Shown: positions 45,435 through 54,662, counted from the first letter of the stretch. The stretch: DNA of 64,000 nt from Campylobacter sputorum (GCF_002220775.1 NZ_CP019685.1:1364001-1428000); one strand, 5' to 3'. The notes: a model not told the origin generated them from the letters alone. A program made the numbers and translations.

Positions 45435-46077
45435 TTTCACCTATAAATTTGAATTGTTTAGAATTAAAATCATACTCGAAAATTTCGCCTGTCTCTATGA
45501 TATAGTGCCAACCGTGTATATTTATTTTGCCAGATTCAAATTTCTCTTTAAGGGTAGGAAATGTAAGTATATTATCAATTGAGTTAATTATATTTAATCT
45601 CTCTGTTACCCAACTTCTTTTTGAGGCATTATTTCCATAAACTTCTAATACAGCGTGTTTTATAGGAGATAATATCTCAAGCCATTTTCTAACATTTGGA
45701 ATTTTTTCAAATTTACTCTTATCATAATAAAGTGCTTCACAGCCACCGCAATTACTATGTCCGCATATAACAATATTTTTCAAATCAAAAACATTTATCG
45801 CATATTCTATAGCTGAAGTTGTAGCCAAAAATTCATCACTCAGTCTATAAGGAGGAACTATGTTTGCAATATTTCTAACAACAAAAAGTTCGCCTGGTTT
45901 AGAACTTGTTATCAAACTTGGCACAACCCTAGAATCAGAACAACCTATAAAAAGCGTGTGCGGTGTTTGCATTGAGCTTAAACTCACAAAAAGATCTTTA
46001 TGTTCTAAATATCCATTTTCCATAAATTCATTAACACCATCAAAAAGTGAATTATTTATAAAAATTTGCTCGTTCAT
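45412..46077 (-). CDS. canB: Beta-class carbonic anhydrase
   Basis: Carbonic anhydrase interconverts CO2 and bicarbonate and is important for a capnophile. The 221-residue protein has the beta-class zinc ligands C46 (with D48 and R50 in GCSDSRVVPS), H107 and C110 (CGHSNCGGCEAL). It is the first gene of the canB-mscS-acidic protein cluster. The intergenic 46078-46238 is shared with the divergent BI-1 gene. Confidence 0.94.
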   Translation of the reverse strand: MNEQIFINNSLFDGVNEFMENGYLEHKDLFVSLSSMQTPHTLFIGCSDSRVVPSLITSSKPGELFVVRNIANIVPPYRLSDEFLATTSAIEYAINVFDLKNIVICGHSNCGGCEALYYDKSKFEKIPNVRKWLEILSPIKHAVLEVYGNNASKRSWVTERLNIINSIDNILTFPTLKEKFESGKINIHGWHYIIETGEIFEYDFNSKQFKFIGENDKSNDK

Positions 46078-46238
46078 AAATTTCCTTAACCATAATATTG
46101 TATAAATTTAAAACTAGAGATTATAGCAAAATATAAATTTGATAAATATTATAATCTTTTTGTTTCCAAAATATATAATTTATGTTTTATTTATATAAAT
46201 TTGGTTAAATTTGGGCAAAAATAAAAAAGGAGATTTAG

Positions 46239-46928
46239 ATGAGTTTATATGATAGAAACTATATCGAGAATGAAGCTAGCAATAGCTACTCGCAAAGCGA
46301 GAGTCTGCAAAGTAGCAGAAGCGAATTTATCAAAAAAACATATCAATTTTTAGCTGCATCTCTACTTGCAGCCACAGCTGGTGCATATGTTGGTATGAGT
46401 ATGGGTGTTGGACCTTCTTTGTGGATGCTTATTTTAGAAATAGGTCTTTTAGTAGGTTTAATGTTTGCTAAGAAAAATCCAACTTTGGCAGTAGTTTTGC
46501 TTTTTGCATTTACATTTGTTTCTGGCTTTACACTAGCACCAACGCTAAATTTTTACCTTGCCGCTGGAATGGGTTCAGTTATAACTCAAGCTTTTTTGCT
46601 TACAACAGTTGCTTTTGGTGGACTTAGTATTTTTGCATTTAATACAAAAAAAGATTTTAGCTCAATGGGCAAAATGTTATTTATAACCCTTATTGTAGTG
46701 CTTGTTGCTATGATTATAAATATTTTCATGCAAAGCCCTATGCTTCAAATAGTCATAGCCTCTGTTTGTGCTATATTATTTAGTGCTTATATACTTTATG
46801 ATACACAAAACATTATAAGAGGAAACTATGATTCTCCTATACTTGGTGCAGTTGCATTATATCTTGATATCATAAATCTTTTTGTTGCACTTCTTCAAAT
46901 TTTAGGTATATTTAATAACAATGACTAA
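46239..46928 (+). CDS. Bax inhibitor-1/YccA family membrane protein
   Basis: The 229-residue protein has seven membrane helices with a polar first 30 residues (serine-rich SYSQSESLQSSRSEF), KKTYQFLAASLLAATAGAYVG and a closing ALYLDIINLFVALLQILGI (BI-1 signature). Bacterial members such as YbhL/YccA can act as calcium leak channels or inhibit FtsH. AAGGAG lies before the ATG. Gene order toward secG fits other campylobacters. A hairpin terminator follows. Confidence 0.92.
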   Translation: MSLYDRNYIENEASNSYSQSESLQSSRSEFIKKTYQFLAASLLAATAGAYVGMSMGVGPSLWMLILEIGLLVGLMFAKKNPTLAVVLLFAFTFVSGFTLAPTLNFYLAAGMGSVITQAFLLTTVAFGGLSIFAFNTKKDFSSMGKMLFITLIVVLVAMIINIFMQSPMLQIVIASVCAILFSAYILYDTQNIIRGNYDSPILGAVALYLDIINLFVALLQILGIFNNND

Positions 46929-46934
46929 AAAATT

Positions 46935-46967
46935 AAATAAGTTGGAATTTTATACTCCAACTTATTT
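46935..46967 (+). terminator. Terminator after the BI-1 gene
   Basis: AAATAAGTTGGA (46935-46946) and TCCAACTTATTT (46956-46967) are a perfect 12-bp inverted repeat with a nine-base loop, followed by a short T-rich run. Confidence 0.75.
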
Positions 46968-47009
46968 TAATCACAAAAAAGTTTAACCATAATTTTATTA
47001 AAAATATTA

Positions 47010-47015
47010 TATAAT
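47010..47015 (+). promoter_or_regulatory. Probable -10 element of secG
   Basis: A perfect TATAAT lies 36 bases upstream of the secG GTG, after an A/T-rich run of the type preceding campylobacter promoters and just downstream of the BI-1 terminator. It likely starts the secG-deacetylase-frr-pyrE message. Confidence 0.6.
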
Positions 47016-47050
47016 TTACCCCTTAATTTTATATATTTAAGGATTATTTA

Positions 47051-47419
47051 GTGGAAACTATACTACTTATTTTTCAATTTGTAATAGTTATAATTCTAAC
47101 CATAACAGTATTACTACAAAAAAGCTCTTCTATAGGACTTGGTGCATATAGTGGAAGCAATGAAAGTCTTTTTGGTGCAAAAGGTCCAGCAGGATTTTTG
47201 GCTAAATTTACTTTTTTTCTTGGCGTTCTTTTTATCATAAACACACTTGCTTTAGGCTATATGTATAATAAAACTTCAAATAAATCAGTTTTAGATAAAA
47301 TTGATAGCAAAAATATTGTTATCCCACAAAAAAATATCGAAAATAACTCTAGCTTTATACCAGCAGTACCTGCAAATTCAGTGCCGGCAACACCAAAAGA
47401 TATAAATCAAACTAAGTAA
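47051..47419 (+). CDS. secG: Preprotein translocase subunit SecG
   Basis: SecG is the small membrane subunit that aids SecYEG-SecA protein export. The 122-residue protein has two membrane helices (about 4-22 and 54-74) around the conserved LLQKSSSIGLGAYSGSNESLFGAKGPAGFLAK-type loop (cited: SIGLGAYSGSNESLFGA). A longer polar tail follows. The start is GTG at 47051. Confidence 0.93.
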   Translation: METILLIFQFVIVIILTITVLLQKSSSIGLGAYSGSNESLFGAKGPAGFLAKFTFFLGVLFIINTLALGYMYNKTSNKSVLDKIDSKNIVIPQKNIENNSSFIPAVPANSVPATPKDINQTK

Positions 47420-47423
47420 AACT

Positions 47424-48227
47424 ATGCGTTATATATGTGTATTGCTGTTTTTTATAAATTTTATTTATGGCGATGCACATATTTTTAATTACCATAGATT
47501 TGATGATTATATATATCAAAATACCAATATAAGCACAAAAAAGCTTATACAAAACTTTGAATACTTAAAAAAACATAATTACGAAGTAGTACCACTTGAA
47601 AAACTGCTTCTTGCTATAAATAGCGGTCAGCCAGTCCCTGATAATTGGGTTGTACTTACAATAGACGATGGTTATAAAAGTTTTTATAACAACGGTCTTG
47701 AAATTTTTAAAAAATACAACTATCCATTTACTTTATTTATCTATATAAAAGCTATAGAAAACAATTATGGCGACTTTTTGACAAAAGATATGATAAAAGA
47801 GATATCTAAATTTGGGGATATACAGTTACATGGATATTCTCATGTAAATTTGGTAAATATGAGTAATGACGAGATAAAAAAAGATTTTACTAAAGCAATT
47901 AATTTTTTTGAAAAAAATCTAGGGTACAAGCCAAAATGTATATCATATCCATATGGATATTATAGCAATAGGGTTAATCAAATAGCAAAAGAAAATGGGT
48001 TTGAGTGTATATTAACTCAAAATTATGGAGCTGTCTTTTCTCAAACAAAAAATATTATATTAGATAGATCATCTTTTAATAATGAAACAAAACAAGATGT
48101 AATGCTAGCCATAGAATACTTGGATGTAAATTGGACAAAACCGCTAAATTTTCCACAAAATGGTTTTATAGACGATATAAAAGCTAATTTAAAGGATAAA
48201 AATATAAAAAAGCAAAACTTTTTATAA
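47424..48227 (+). CDS. Polysaccharide deacetylase family protein, frameshifted near 3' end
   Basis: This 267-residue product has a signal peptide (LLFFINFIYGDAH) and a NodB-type catalytic domain with the metal/base motif TIDDG (D81, D82), HGYSH (H136, H140) and a YPYG strand. Such enzymes remove acetyl groups from N-acetylglucosamine in peptidoglycan or exopolysaccharide. The reading frame ends at 48227 in the run IKKQNFL. The expected C-terminal 50 or so residues continue in another frame to 48379. The catalytic domain is complete. The gene follows secG by four bases. Confidence 0.8.
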   Translation: MRYICVLLFFINFIYGDAHIFNYHRFDDYIYQNTNISTKKLIQNFEYLKKHNYEVVPLEKLLLAINSGQPVPDNWVVLTIDDGYKSFYNNGLEIFKKYNYPFTLFIYIKAIENNYGDFLTKDMIKEISKFGDIQLHGYSHVNLVNMSNDEIKKDFTKAINFFEKNLGYKPKCISYPYGYYSNRVNQIAKENGFECILTQNYGAVFSQTKNIILDRSSFNNETKQDVMLAIEYLDVNWTKPLNFPQNGFIDDIKANLKDKNIKKQNFL

Positions 48228-48379
48228 GTGGATATGGTTGGAAAGATGTTGATATAATAGACGGTATGCTAAATTTCGCATTAAATAAACCTATAAAAAA
48301 AGATAAATTTAAAATAATATTAAAAGCAGGCAAAAAAGAAAATACAAACTTCATCATAAAGGATAAATATGTTAAATGA
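48218..48379 (+). other. Frameshifted C-terminal extension of the deacetylase gene
   Basis: In the neighbouring frame, LFISGYGWKDVDIIDG continues to a TGA at 48377-48379, overlapping the frr start by 11 bases. A single base missing from the run of six A at about 48206-48211 would join the two frames (KKAKLFISGYGW). The overlap with frr matches the compact layout of this operon, so the joined frame is probably the ancestral one. Confidence 0.7.
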
Positions 48380-48926
48380 AATTTATGAAAATCAAAAAAA
48401 TCTTAGTGATAAAGCTATAGATGCTTTAAAAAAAGATTTTCACACACTAAGAACGGGTAAAGTCAACATAAGTATAGTTGATGGAATTTTTGTTGATTAC
48501 TATGGTAATCCAACACCATTAAATCAGGTAGCTACAGTTTTAGCAACAGATGCGACAACAATAACAATAACTCCATGGGAAAAACCTATGTTAAAAACTA
48601 TAACAGCTGCAATACAGGGCGCAAATATAGGAGTAAATCCAAATAATGACGGAGAATGCGTAAAATTATTTTTCCCTCCTATGACAAAAGAAGAGCGTGA
48701 AAAAAACGCAAAACAAGCAAAAGCCATGGGCGAAAAAGCAAAAATTAGTATTAGAAATATAAGAAAAGACGCAAATGATGATATAAAAAAACTAGAAAAA
48801 GAAAAATCAGTTCCAGAAGATGGGATTAAAAAAGCATATGATGAAGTCCAAAAGATAACAGATAACTATTCAAATAAGATTGATTCTTTAGTTAAAGATA
48901 AAGAAAGCGAGCTTTTAAAGGTATAA
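48369..48926 (+). CDS. frr: Ribosome recycling factor Frr
   Basis: Frr splits post-termination ribosomes with EF-G. The 185-residue protein has the expected [18 protein letters not shown] start region, PLNQVATV, the ITPWEK motif and the helical [29 protein letters not shown] domain (cited in part). Length is exactly that of the family. Confidence 0.96.
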   Translation: MLNEIYENQKNLSDKAIDALKKDFHTLRTGKVNISIVDGIFVDYYGNPTPLNQVATVLATDATTITITPWEKPMLKTITAAIQGANIGVNPNNDGECVKLFFPPMTKEEREKNAKQAKAMGEKAKISIRNIRKDANDDIKKLEKEKSVPEDGIKKAYDEVQKITDNYSNKIDSLVKDKESELLKV

Positions 48927-48929
48927 GTT

Positions 48930-49538
48930 ATGGATATAAAGCAAATTTATCAAGATTGTGGTGCATTCTTGCAAGGACATTTTTTATTAACTAGCGGAAA
49001 TCACTCTGAGTTTTATCTTCAAAGTGCGAAAGTGCTTGAAAATCCTATACTTGCAGGTAAATTAGCTGATGAACTTTTTTTGATAATAAAAAAATATGGT
49101 ATAGAATTTGACTCAGTTTGCTCTCCCGCAATTGGTGGTATTTTGGCAGGATATGAACTGGCAAGATCTGGTAAAAAAAGATTTATTTTCACTGAAAGAG
49201 TTGAAAAAGTTATGTGCCTAAGAAGAGGCTTTGAGGTAAAAAAAGGCGAAAAATTTATCATATGCGAAGATATCGTCACAACTGGCGGCTCAGCACTAGA
49301 AAGTGCAAAAATTATAGAAAATCTTGGTGGTATTGTTGTTGGATTCGCAGCTTTAGCAAATCGTGGATTTTGTGAAGTTACAAATTTAAAAAACAAAAGA
49401 AAAGATAGTTGTAAACTACCATTTGATAAGCCATTTTTTACTCTTGGAAATTTTGAGTTTGAAATTTATGAACCACAAAATTGCCCTTTATGCAAAAATG
49501 GTAGTATTGCTATAAAACCCGGTAGTCGCGGAAACTAA
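48930..49538 (+). CDS. pyrE: Orotate phosphoribosyltransferase PyrE
   Basis: PyrE joins orotate to PRPP in pyrimidine synthesis. The 202-residue enzyme has the PRPP-binding loop in [40 protein letters not shown] and SGNHSEFYL. The protein is of the longer campylobacter type with a C-terminal CPLCKNGS stretch. It follows frr by three bases. Confidence 0.94.
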   Translation: MDIKQIYQDCGAFLQGHFLLTSGNHSEFYLQSAKVLENPILAGKLADELFLIIKKYGIEFDSVCSPAIGGILAGYELARSGKKRFIFTERVEKVMCLRRGFEVKKGEKFIICEDIVTTGGSALESAKIIENLGGIVVGFAALANRGFCEVTNLKNKRKDSCKLPFDKPFFTLGNFEFEIYEPQNCPLCKNGSIAIKPGSRGN

Positions 49539-49958
49539 GTGCCTAAAACAAAAGTTATTGTAGCAAGCCCAATAGATAGGATAAAAGCATTTTTTATAGA
49601 TATGTTTTTGATATCAATGCCGATTTTATACATAACTGCTTATATTTTTTTAGATGGAAAAGACTCTTTTAGACAAAATCAACTTGCCATATCAATTGAT
49701 TGGGCCATATATGGTATCATAATATCTATTTTTTTTGCAAAATCAGCTCAATCTCCTGGATATAGAGCACAAAATATCTATCTTATAGATACAATCAGTG
49801 GAAAAAAGGTATCTTTTTTAAAATCCATTTTTAGATATATTTGTTTTTTAATATCAGGAATGAGTATTATTGGGCTTTTAATATGCTTTTTTAGAAAAGA
49901 TAAACTATGTCTGCACGACTTACTAAGCAAAAGTATAGTTGTTACAAAAAAATCATAA
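49539..49958 (+). CDS. RDD family membrane protein
   Basis: The 139-residue protein has three membrane helices (about 17-36, 52-70 and 95-115) and starts with a family-typical RIKAFFIDMFLI (RDD region) plus SPGYRAQNIYLID. RDD proteins may transport solutes; some are sodium/proton antiporter-like. The GTG at 49539 directly follows the pyrE stop, so it is translated from the same message. Specific function unknown. Confidence 0.78.
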   Translation: MPKTKVIVASPIDRIKAFFIDMFLISMPILYITAYIFLDGKDSFRQNQLAISIDWAIYGIIISIFFAKSAQSPGYRAQNIYLIDTISGKKVSFLKSIFRYICFLISGMSIIGLLICFFRKDKLCLHDLLSKSIVVTKKS

Positions 49959-50027
49959 TTTTATATTAAGAGTTTATTCATCTTATTTTGATAAAATTTT
50001 TTGAATTTTAATTTTATAGGAGAAAAA

Positions 50028-50555
50028 ATGTCTACAGTTAAATTTCAAGGCTCAACAGTTAATTTGCAAGGTGAAAATATTAGCGTTGGCGATATGGCTC
50101 CAGTTGTTGAAGTAGTTGGTCAAGATTTAAAGCCGATAAAAATTGGCGGATCAAGCGATAAAGTACAAGTTTTGATAGCCGTTCCTTCTTTAGATACTGG
50201 TGTTTGTGCTACCGAAACAAGAAAATTTAATCAAAATGCAGCAAATCAAGAAGGTGTAAAATTAACAGTTATATCAATGGATCTTCCTTTTGCTATGGGT
50301 AGATTTTGTTCAACTGAAGGTATAGAAAATCTAACCGTTGGAAGTGATTTTAGAAATAAAGATTTTGCAAATTCATATGGCATTTTAATGAAAGATGGTC
50401 CATTAGCCGGACTTTGTGCTAGGGCAATATTTGTAGTTGGGAAAGATGGTAAAATAATTCACAAAGAGTTAGTTTCAGAAGTTACAACAGAGCCTGATTA
50501 TGAAGCTGTCAAAAAATCTTTAAATGGAAGCTGCGGTTGCGGTTGCAGCAACTAA
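50028..50555 (+). CDS. tpx: Thiol peroxidase Tpx with Cys-rich tail
   Basis: Tpx is a periplasmic or cytosolic thioredoxin-dependent peroxidase. The 175-residue protein has the peroxidatic Cys in DTGVCATETRKFN (C60) and the resolving Cys in FCSTEGIENL (C94). It ends with an added SCGCGC tail not found in typical Tpx. The ATG at 50028 has AGGAG upstream; an in-frame ATG at 50001 lies before that site. A terminator hairpin follows. Confidence 0.94.
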   Translation: MSTVKFQGSTVNLQGENISVGDMAPVVEVVGQDLKPIKIGGSSDKVQVLIAVPSLDTGVCATETRKFNQNAANQEGVKLTVISMDLPFAMGRFCSTEGIENLTVGSDFRNKDFANSYGILMKDGPLAGLCARAIFVVGKDGKIIHKELVSEVTTEPDYEAVKKSLNGSCGCGCSN

Positions 50556-50561
50556 TATGAC

Positions 50562-50584
50562 AAATCCCCATATTTAGGGGATTT
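50562..50584. terminator. Terminator hairpin between convergent tpx and PP-loop gene
   Basis: AAATCCCC (50562-50569) and GGGGATTT (50577-50584) form an eight-bp stem with a seven-base loop. It overlaps the last codon of the convergent gene and may serve both directions, though the T-runs are weak. Confidence 0.6.
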
Positions 50585-51320
50585 ATTCAAAAAAAGTTTC
50601 TTTATGTATATTTGTAAAAGCTGTCTTTAGACTAGTAAAAAATTTTGGATTTTCTTTTTCTAAATTTGAAAGAAGTTGTTTTGTTTCATATCTTGCGTGT
50701 GGCATTTTTACATCAAATCTCATAGCAGGACAAGCCTCGTCTCCTATAACTTGAAGTGAATTTCTAATAGCATTATCTCTAAGCTGCCTCTCTCTTACTT
50801 CTATAAGCGGTCTTATGAGCACTAAACCATTTTTGGCTGTGTATTTTGGAGCAAGAGTTCTTAAAGCACCATTGTATGTAAAATTCATAAAAAAACTCTC
50901 TGTTGCATCATCAAAATGATGAGCAATTGCAAGTTTATTGTATCCGCCATTTAATGCATAAGTATAAAGATGTCCTCTTCTCATTCTTGAAAAAAAACTA
51001 CAAAAGCTTGAATTTTTGCGTATTTTATCTTTTGAAATTTCAAATATAGAACTATCTATAATCTCATGATCAATACCATGCTCTTTACAATGATTTATAA
51101 GATATGAAAAATCCTCGCCCATTCCATAGCTTAGCGTTACGGCTTTAAATTCCCATTTTACTGGACTAACACTACAAAAATGCTTCATTATATGAGCTAA
51201 TGCTAAACTATCTTTGCCACCACTTAATCCAAGTAAAATTTTATCTCCGTCTTCAAACATACTGTATTTTGCATTTGTTCTACCGACTTGCCTCAAAAGA
51301 TTTTTTGAAATTTCAATCAT
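50583..51320 (-). CDS. TtcA-like PP-loop tRNA thiolation family protein
   Basis: This 245-residue protein has the PP-loop SGGKDS near residue 33 and the TtcA-like SRMRRG at 111-116. TtcA makes 2-thiocytidine in tRNA using an iron-sulphur cluster held by three cysteines. The CxxC before SRMRRG is only CSFF here (C107, F110), and a third Cys may be C197. It may therefore lack a canonical cluster. It overlaps pfs as ATGA and belongs to the slyD-fabD-pfs group. Confidence 0.75.
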   Translation of the reverse strand: MIEISKNLLRQVGRTNAKYSMFEDGDKILLGLSGGKDSLALAHIMKHFCSVSPVKWEFKAVTLSYGMGEDFSYLINHCKEHGIDHEIIDSSIFEISKDKIRKNSSFCSFFSRMRRGHLYTYALNGGYNKLAIAHHFDDATESFFMNFTYNGALRTLAPKYTAKNGLVLIRPLIEVRERQLRDNAIRNSLQVIGDEACPAMRFDVKMPHARYETKQLLSNLEKENPKFFTSLKTAFTNIHKETFFE

Positions 51321-52000
51321 ATCATATCAACCATTTTTAAAATAAAATCTGCGCTATTTTTCGCACTCTCAACTAAAAATTTATCAAAATCAAATTCAGC
51401 TCCACCGCTAGCTTCATCACTTATAGCACGAAGTATAAAAAATGGTATCCCAAGAGATACACAAACAAGAGCAACTGAAGCACCCTCCATCTCTACTGCA
51501 TCGGCTTTAAATGTTTCTTTTATCCACTCTTTTCTTTCTTTACTGCATACAAACTGATCCCCGCTTGCTATAATTCCACTCATTAAATTTATCCCAAGTT
51601 TCCTAGCAACATCATTTGCTAGTGCATTTAGTCTAACATCACTTTTAGAAAAAATATCGATTCCTGGAACATATCCATATGGATGGCCAAAAGCCGTTAT
51701 ATCCAAATCATGCTGAACAAGTGATGTAGCATAAAGTATATCGCCTATTTTCAAATTTTCATTTAAAGCTCCTGCAACACCTGTAAAAAACAAAATTTCA
51801 GCCCCAAATTTCTCTATCATTATGGTTGCACTCAGAGATGAATTTACTTTGCCTATTTTAGAATAAGCAATAATTAATTCGTGATTTTTATAGTTTGCTA
51901 TATAAAATTTATTATTACCATGAGAAATTACATCATATTTAAGCGTTTGCAATAATGGAAAAATTTCCTCCTCCATTGCTCCAAGAATGGCTATTTTCAC
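51317..52000 (-). CDS. pfs: 5'-methylthioadenosine/S-adenosylhomocysteine nucleosidase Pfs
   Basis: Pfs (MTAN) cleaves adenine from methylthioadenosine and S-adenosylhomocysteine, and in campylobacters also acts on 6-amino-6-deoxyfutalosine in menaquinone synthesis. The 227-residue protein has LGAMEEEIFPL at the start, the FFTGVAGALN block and the catalytic VEMEGASVALVC region ending in ISDEASGGAEFDFD. The start is GTG at 52000 with GGAGAG upstream, directly after the fabD stop. Confidence 0.93.
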   Translation of the reverse strand: MKIAILGAMEEEIFPLLQTLKYDVISHGNNKFYIANYKNHELIIAYSKIGKVNSSLSATIMIEKFGAEILFFTGVAGALNENLKIGDILYATSLVQHDLDITAFGHPYGYVPGIDIFSKSDVRLNALANDVARKLGINLMSGIIASGDQFVCSKERKEWIKETFKADAVEMEGASVALVCVSLGIPFFILRAISDEASGGAEFDFDKFLVESAKNSADFILKMVDMI

Positions 52001-52930
52001 TTATCTCTCCTCCATTGTTTTACAAAACTCATCAAGCGATTTTATATCAAAAATAGCATAAGTTTGTTTTTGTGTGATTTTTTTATTCATTCCTTTTAAA
52101 ATACTAGATCCAATTTCTACAAAAAAATCTACTTCGTTTTCTATATTTTTTATACTTTGTTTGTATAAAACAGGTTTTACTAATTGCTCTTTTAGCAAAA
52201 CAAGGGCTTCATTTTTTGTATCATAAGGCTTAGAGCTGACATTTGAAATAACTTTTAAAAAACTATCTTTTATGATTGGTTCTATCTCATTTACTAATTT
52301 ATCACAAGCTAAATTTAAAATTGGACAATGACTAGCAACACTCATATTTAAAAGCATTACCCTTTTTGCTCCAGCTTCCTTAAAAATAGCCTCAGCATTT
52401 GCAAGGTCTTTTTTTAATCCAGCTATTACTATTTGCCCATCACAATTATAATTAGCTGCCCAAATTTGGGCACCTTTAGACCTAGCATTATCGCAAATTT
52501 GCTCTACCTTTTCATCATCTAAACCTAAAACAACCATCATTGAGGCATTTTTACCAAAACAAGCTTCTTGCATAAATTTGCCACGCAAATTTACTAACCT
52601 TACAACATCTCTTAGTTCTATTGCGTCATTTGCACCAAGAGCAGCAAATTCTCCTAAAGAATGCCCCAAGCTAAGACTTTGTTTTAAATTTAGTCGCTCT
52701 TGCAAAGCAAGTAGTATCATAAATGAATTGAGTACAATAGCAGGTTGTGTAAATTCGCTTATATTTAAATTTTCATTTTCACTAAAAAGCAATTTTTTAA
52801 AATCTATCTTACATAAATCACTACTAGTGTCTAAAAGTTCTCTTGCTGCACTAAATTCTTCATATATATCAAAGCCCATTCCTGGTTTTTGAGAGCCTTG
52901 TCCTGGGAAAATAAATCCTATTTTTTCCAT
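52001..52930 (-). CDS. fabD: Malonyl-CoA:ACP transacylase FabD
   Basis: FabD loads malonyl groups onto acyl carrier protein for fatty-acid elongation. The 309-residue protein starts IGFIFPGQGSQKPGMG, has the catalytic serine in GHSLGEFAAL near residue 93 and the His in VASHCPIL. It is preceded by slyD (14-base gap) and followed by pfs. Confidence 0.94.
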   Translation of the reverse strand: MEKIGFIFPGQGSQKPGMGFDIYEEFSAARELLDTSSDLCKIDFKKLLFSENENLNISEFTQPAIVLNSFMILLALQERLNLKQSLSLGHSLGEFAALGANDAIELRDVVRLVNLRGKFMQEACFGKNASMMVVLGLDDEKVEQICDNARSKGAQIWAANYNCDGQIVIAGLKKDLANAEAIFKEAGAKRVMLLNMSVASHCPILNLACDKLVNEIEPIIKDSFLKVISNVSSKPYDTKNEALVLLKEQLVKPVLYKQSIKNIENEVDFFVEIGSSILKGMNKKITQKQTYAIFDIKSLDEFCKTMEER

Positions 52931-52944
52931 AAAAATACCTAAAA

Positions 52945-53547
52945 TTATTTATCGTGTTTATGTCCGCCGCAGCACTCATGATCTTTTTCATGATGGTGAC
53001 CACCGCAGCATTCGTGCTCATGATGATGTCCGCCGCCACAACATTTGTGATCTTTTTCATGGCTATGTCCACCACAAGAACAAACATGGGCATTAGCAAC
53101 ATTACCTGTTAAAATTTCATCCTCTGTAGCATCTCTAATATCAGTAATTTTTACATTAAATTCTAAATCCTTGCCAGCGTATGGATGATTAAAATCAACT
53201 ATCACTGTTTTTTCGCCTATATTTTTTACAATAACTCTAGCAGTTGTCCCATCTTCTCCCTCTCCAAAAAGCTCCATGCCTTCATGTAAATCTATACCAG
53301 CAAATTGCTCTTTATCTATCTCTTGAAGCGCTTTATCATCATATTCCCCAGCTGCGTCAACTGCTTTTATGTTTATAAGCTTTTCTTCGCCTATATCCAT
53401 TTTACAAACTTCTTTTTCTAAAGCCTCTATAATATGACCTCTGCCTGTAAGAAATGATATCTCTTGATGATTAAAATTGGATTCTAAAATATCTTTTGTA
53501 TTTGCATCTTTTAATTCATAAAACATTGATATTACTTTGTTTTGCAT
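52945..53547 (-). CDS. slyD: FKBP-type peptidyl-prolyl isomerase SlyD with metal-binding tail
   Basis: SlyD is a prolyl isomerase and metallochaperone linked to nickel delivery. The 200-residue protein has the FKBP fold with an inserted IF loop and a His/Cys-rich tail of about 45 residues: CSCGG, then repeats of CCGG with HHHE or HKH motifs. The ATG at 53547 with AGGAG is used; a longer in-frame ATG at 53607 lies before the promoter-like TACAAT. The tail suits nickel trafficking to hydrogenase or urease, neither of which is in the window. Confidence 0.9.
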   Translation of the reverse strand: MQNKVISMFYELKDANTKDILESNFNHQEISFLTGRGHIIEALEKEVCKMDIGEEKLINIKAVDAAGEYDDKALQEIDKEQFAGIDLHEGMELFGEGEDGTTARVIVKNIGEKTVIVDFNHPYAGKDLEFNVKITDIRDATEDEILTGNVANAHVCSCGGHSHEKDHKCCGGGHHHEHECCGGHHHEKDHECCGGHKHDK

Positions 53548-53662
53548 ATTTTCTCCTAATAAATTTGTATGATTGTAGCATATTATAAATAACAAATTTA
53601 TAAACAATAATTAAAAGATAATGAAAGTTTTATTAAAAATTATAAAAATTAAATTTAAATGT

Positions 53663-53699
53663 TTTACTAAAACAACTTCTTTATAGCTGTTTTAGTAAA
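53663..53699 (-). terminator. Terminator after trxA-trxB
   Basis: TTTACTAAAACA (53663-53674) and TGTTTTAGTAAA (53688-53699) form a perfect 12-bp stem with a 13-base loop, nine bases downstream of the trxB stop on the minus strand. Confidence 0.65.
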
Positions 53700-53708
53700 T
53701 TTTGTATT

Positions 53709-54647
53709 TTAATGAAGCATTTCTATATATGAAATTGCACCAAGTCCAGCTATAGCACCATCACTTGCAGCACATACAACTTGACGAGGAGCATCTATTC
53801 TGATATCACCGGCAGCAAACAGACCTTCAACAGATGTTTTCATTTTCAAATCTACTATAACTTCGTTATTTTTACTTATATCACATAGATAAGATCCATC
53901 AGTTTGCTTTAAAACATCATTATTTACATTAAGCCCAACAAAGGTAAAAATACCAGGAACTTTTATATCTCTAGTTTTTCCATCATTAAATTTAACAATG
54001 ACATCTGTAACACCGCTTTTATCGCCTTTTATCTCATCAACAACGCCATTTAAAACCAACTCTATCTTTTGATTTTTCTTTACTTTTTGAACAGTAACTG
54101 GTGCGGCTCTAAAAGCATCTCTTCTATGAACTAGATAAACTTTTGAGCATATATTTGCTAAGTAAAGTGCTTCTTCTAATGCCGTATCTCCGCCACCAAC
54201 TACAACAACTTCTTTATTTTTATAAAAAAAACCATCGCAAGTTGCACATGTGCTTACACCTTTTCCAAAAAACTCATCTTCGCCCTTACAACCAACTTTT
54301 TTAGGAACAGCACCAGTACAAACGATCACTGTTTTAGCTTTTACTTCTTTATTACCTTCTAAAATAACGCTAAATGTTTTATCATTATTTTTAATCACTC
54401 TTTCAACTAAAGCCATTTCATGTTTTAATCCAAAACGCTTAGATTGTTCTATCCAAGGTGCCATAAAGTCCATTCCATTTTGAACTTGTGCGACTCCTGG
54501 ATAATTCTCTAGCTCAGAACTGGATGTTATCTGACCTCCAGGCATTCCTTTGTCAAACATAACAACATTTTTTAGCCCACCTCGAGTTGCATAGAGTCCT
54601 GCACTAAGCCCAGCTGGTCCTCCGCCAATAATTGCTAAATCAAGCAT
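53709..54647 (-). CDS. trxB: Thioredoxin reductase TrxB
   Basis: TrxB reduces thioredoxin with NADPH through FAD. The 312-residue protein has the FAD motif [15 protein letters not shown], the redox pair in [11 protein letters not shown] (C-A-T-C near residue 133) and the NADPH motif [16 protein letters not shown], then AAGDIR. It follows trxA by 15 bases. Confidence 0.95.
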   Translation of the reverse strand: MLDLAIIGGGPAGLSAGLYATRGGLKNVVMFDKGMPGGQITSSSELENYPGVAQVQNGMDFMAPWIEQSKRFGLKHEMALVERVIKNNDKTFSVILEGNKEVKAKTVIVCTGAVPKKVGCKGEDEFFGKGVSTCATCDGFFYKNKEVVVVGGGDTALEEALYLANICSKVYLVHRRDAFRAAPVTVQKVKKNQKIELVLNGVVDEIKGDKSGVTDVIVKFNDGKTRDIKVPGIFTFVGLNVNNDVLKQTDGSYLCDISKNNEVIVDLKMKTSVEGLFAAGDIRIDAPRQVVCAASDGAIAGLGAISYIEMLH

Positions 54648-54662
54648 GTCTAAAAACCTAAA

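Noticed and set aside
53548-53607. Longer SlyD start at ATG 53607
   Set aside because: The extra hydrophobic residues are atypical and the AGGAG site sits before ATG 53547.
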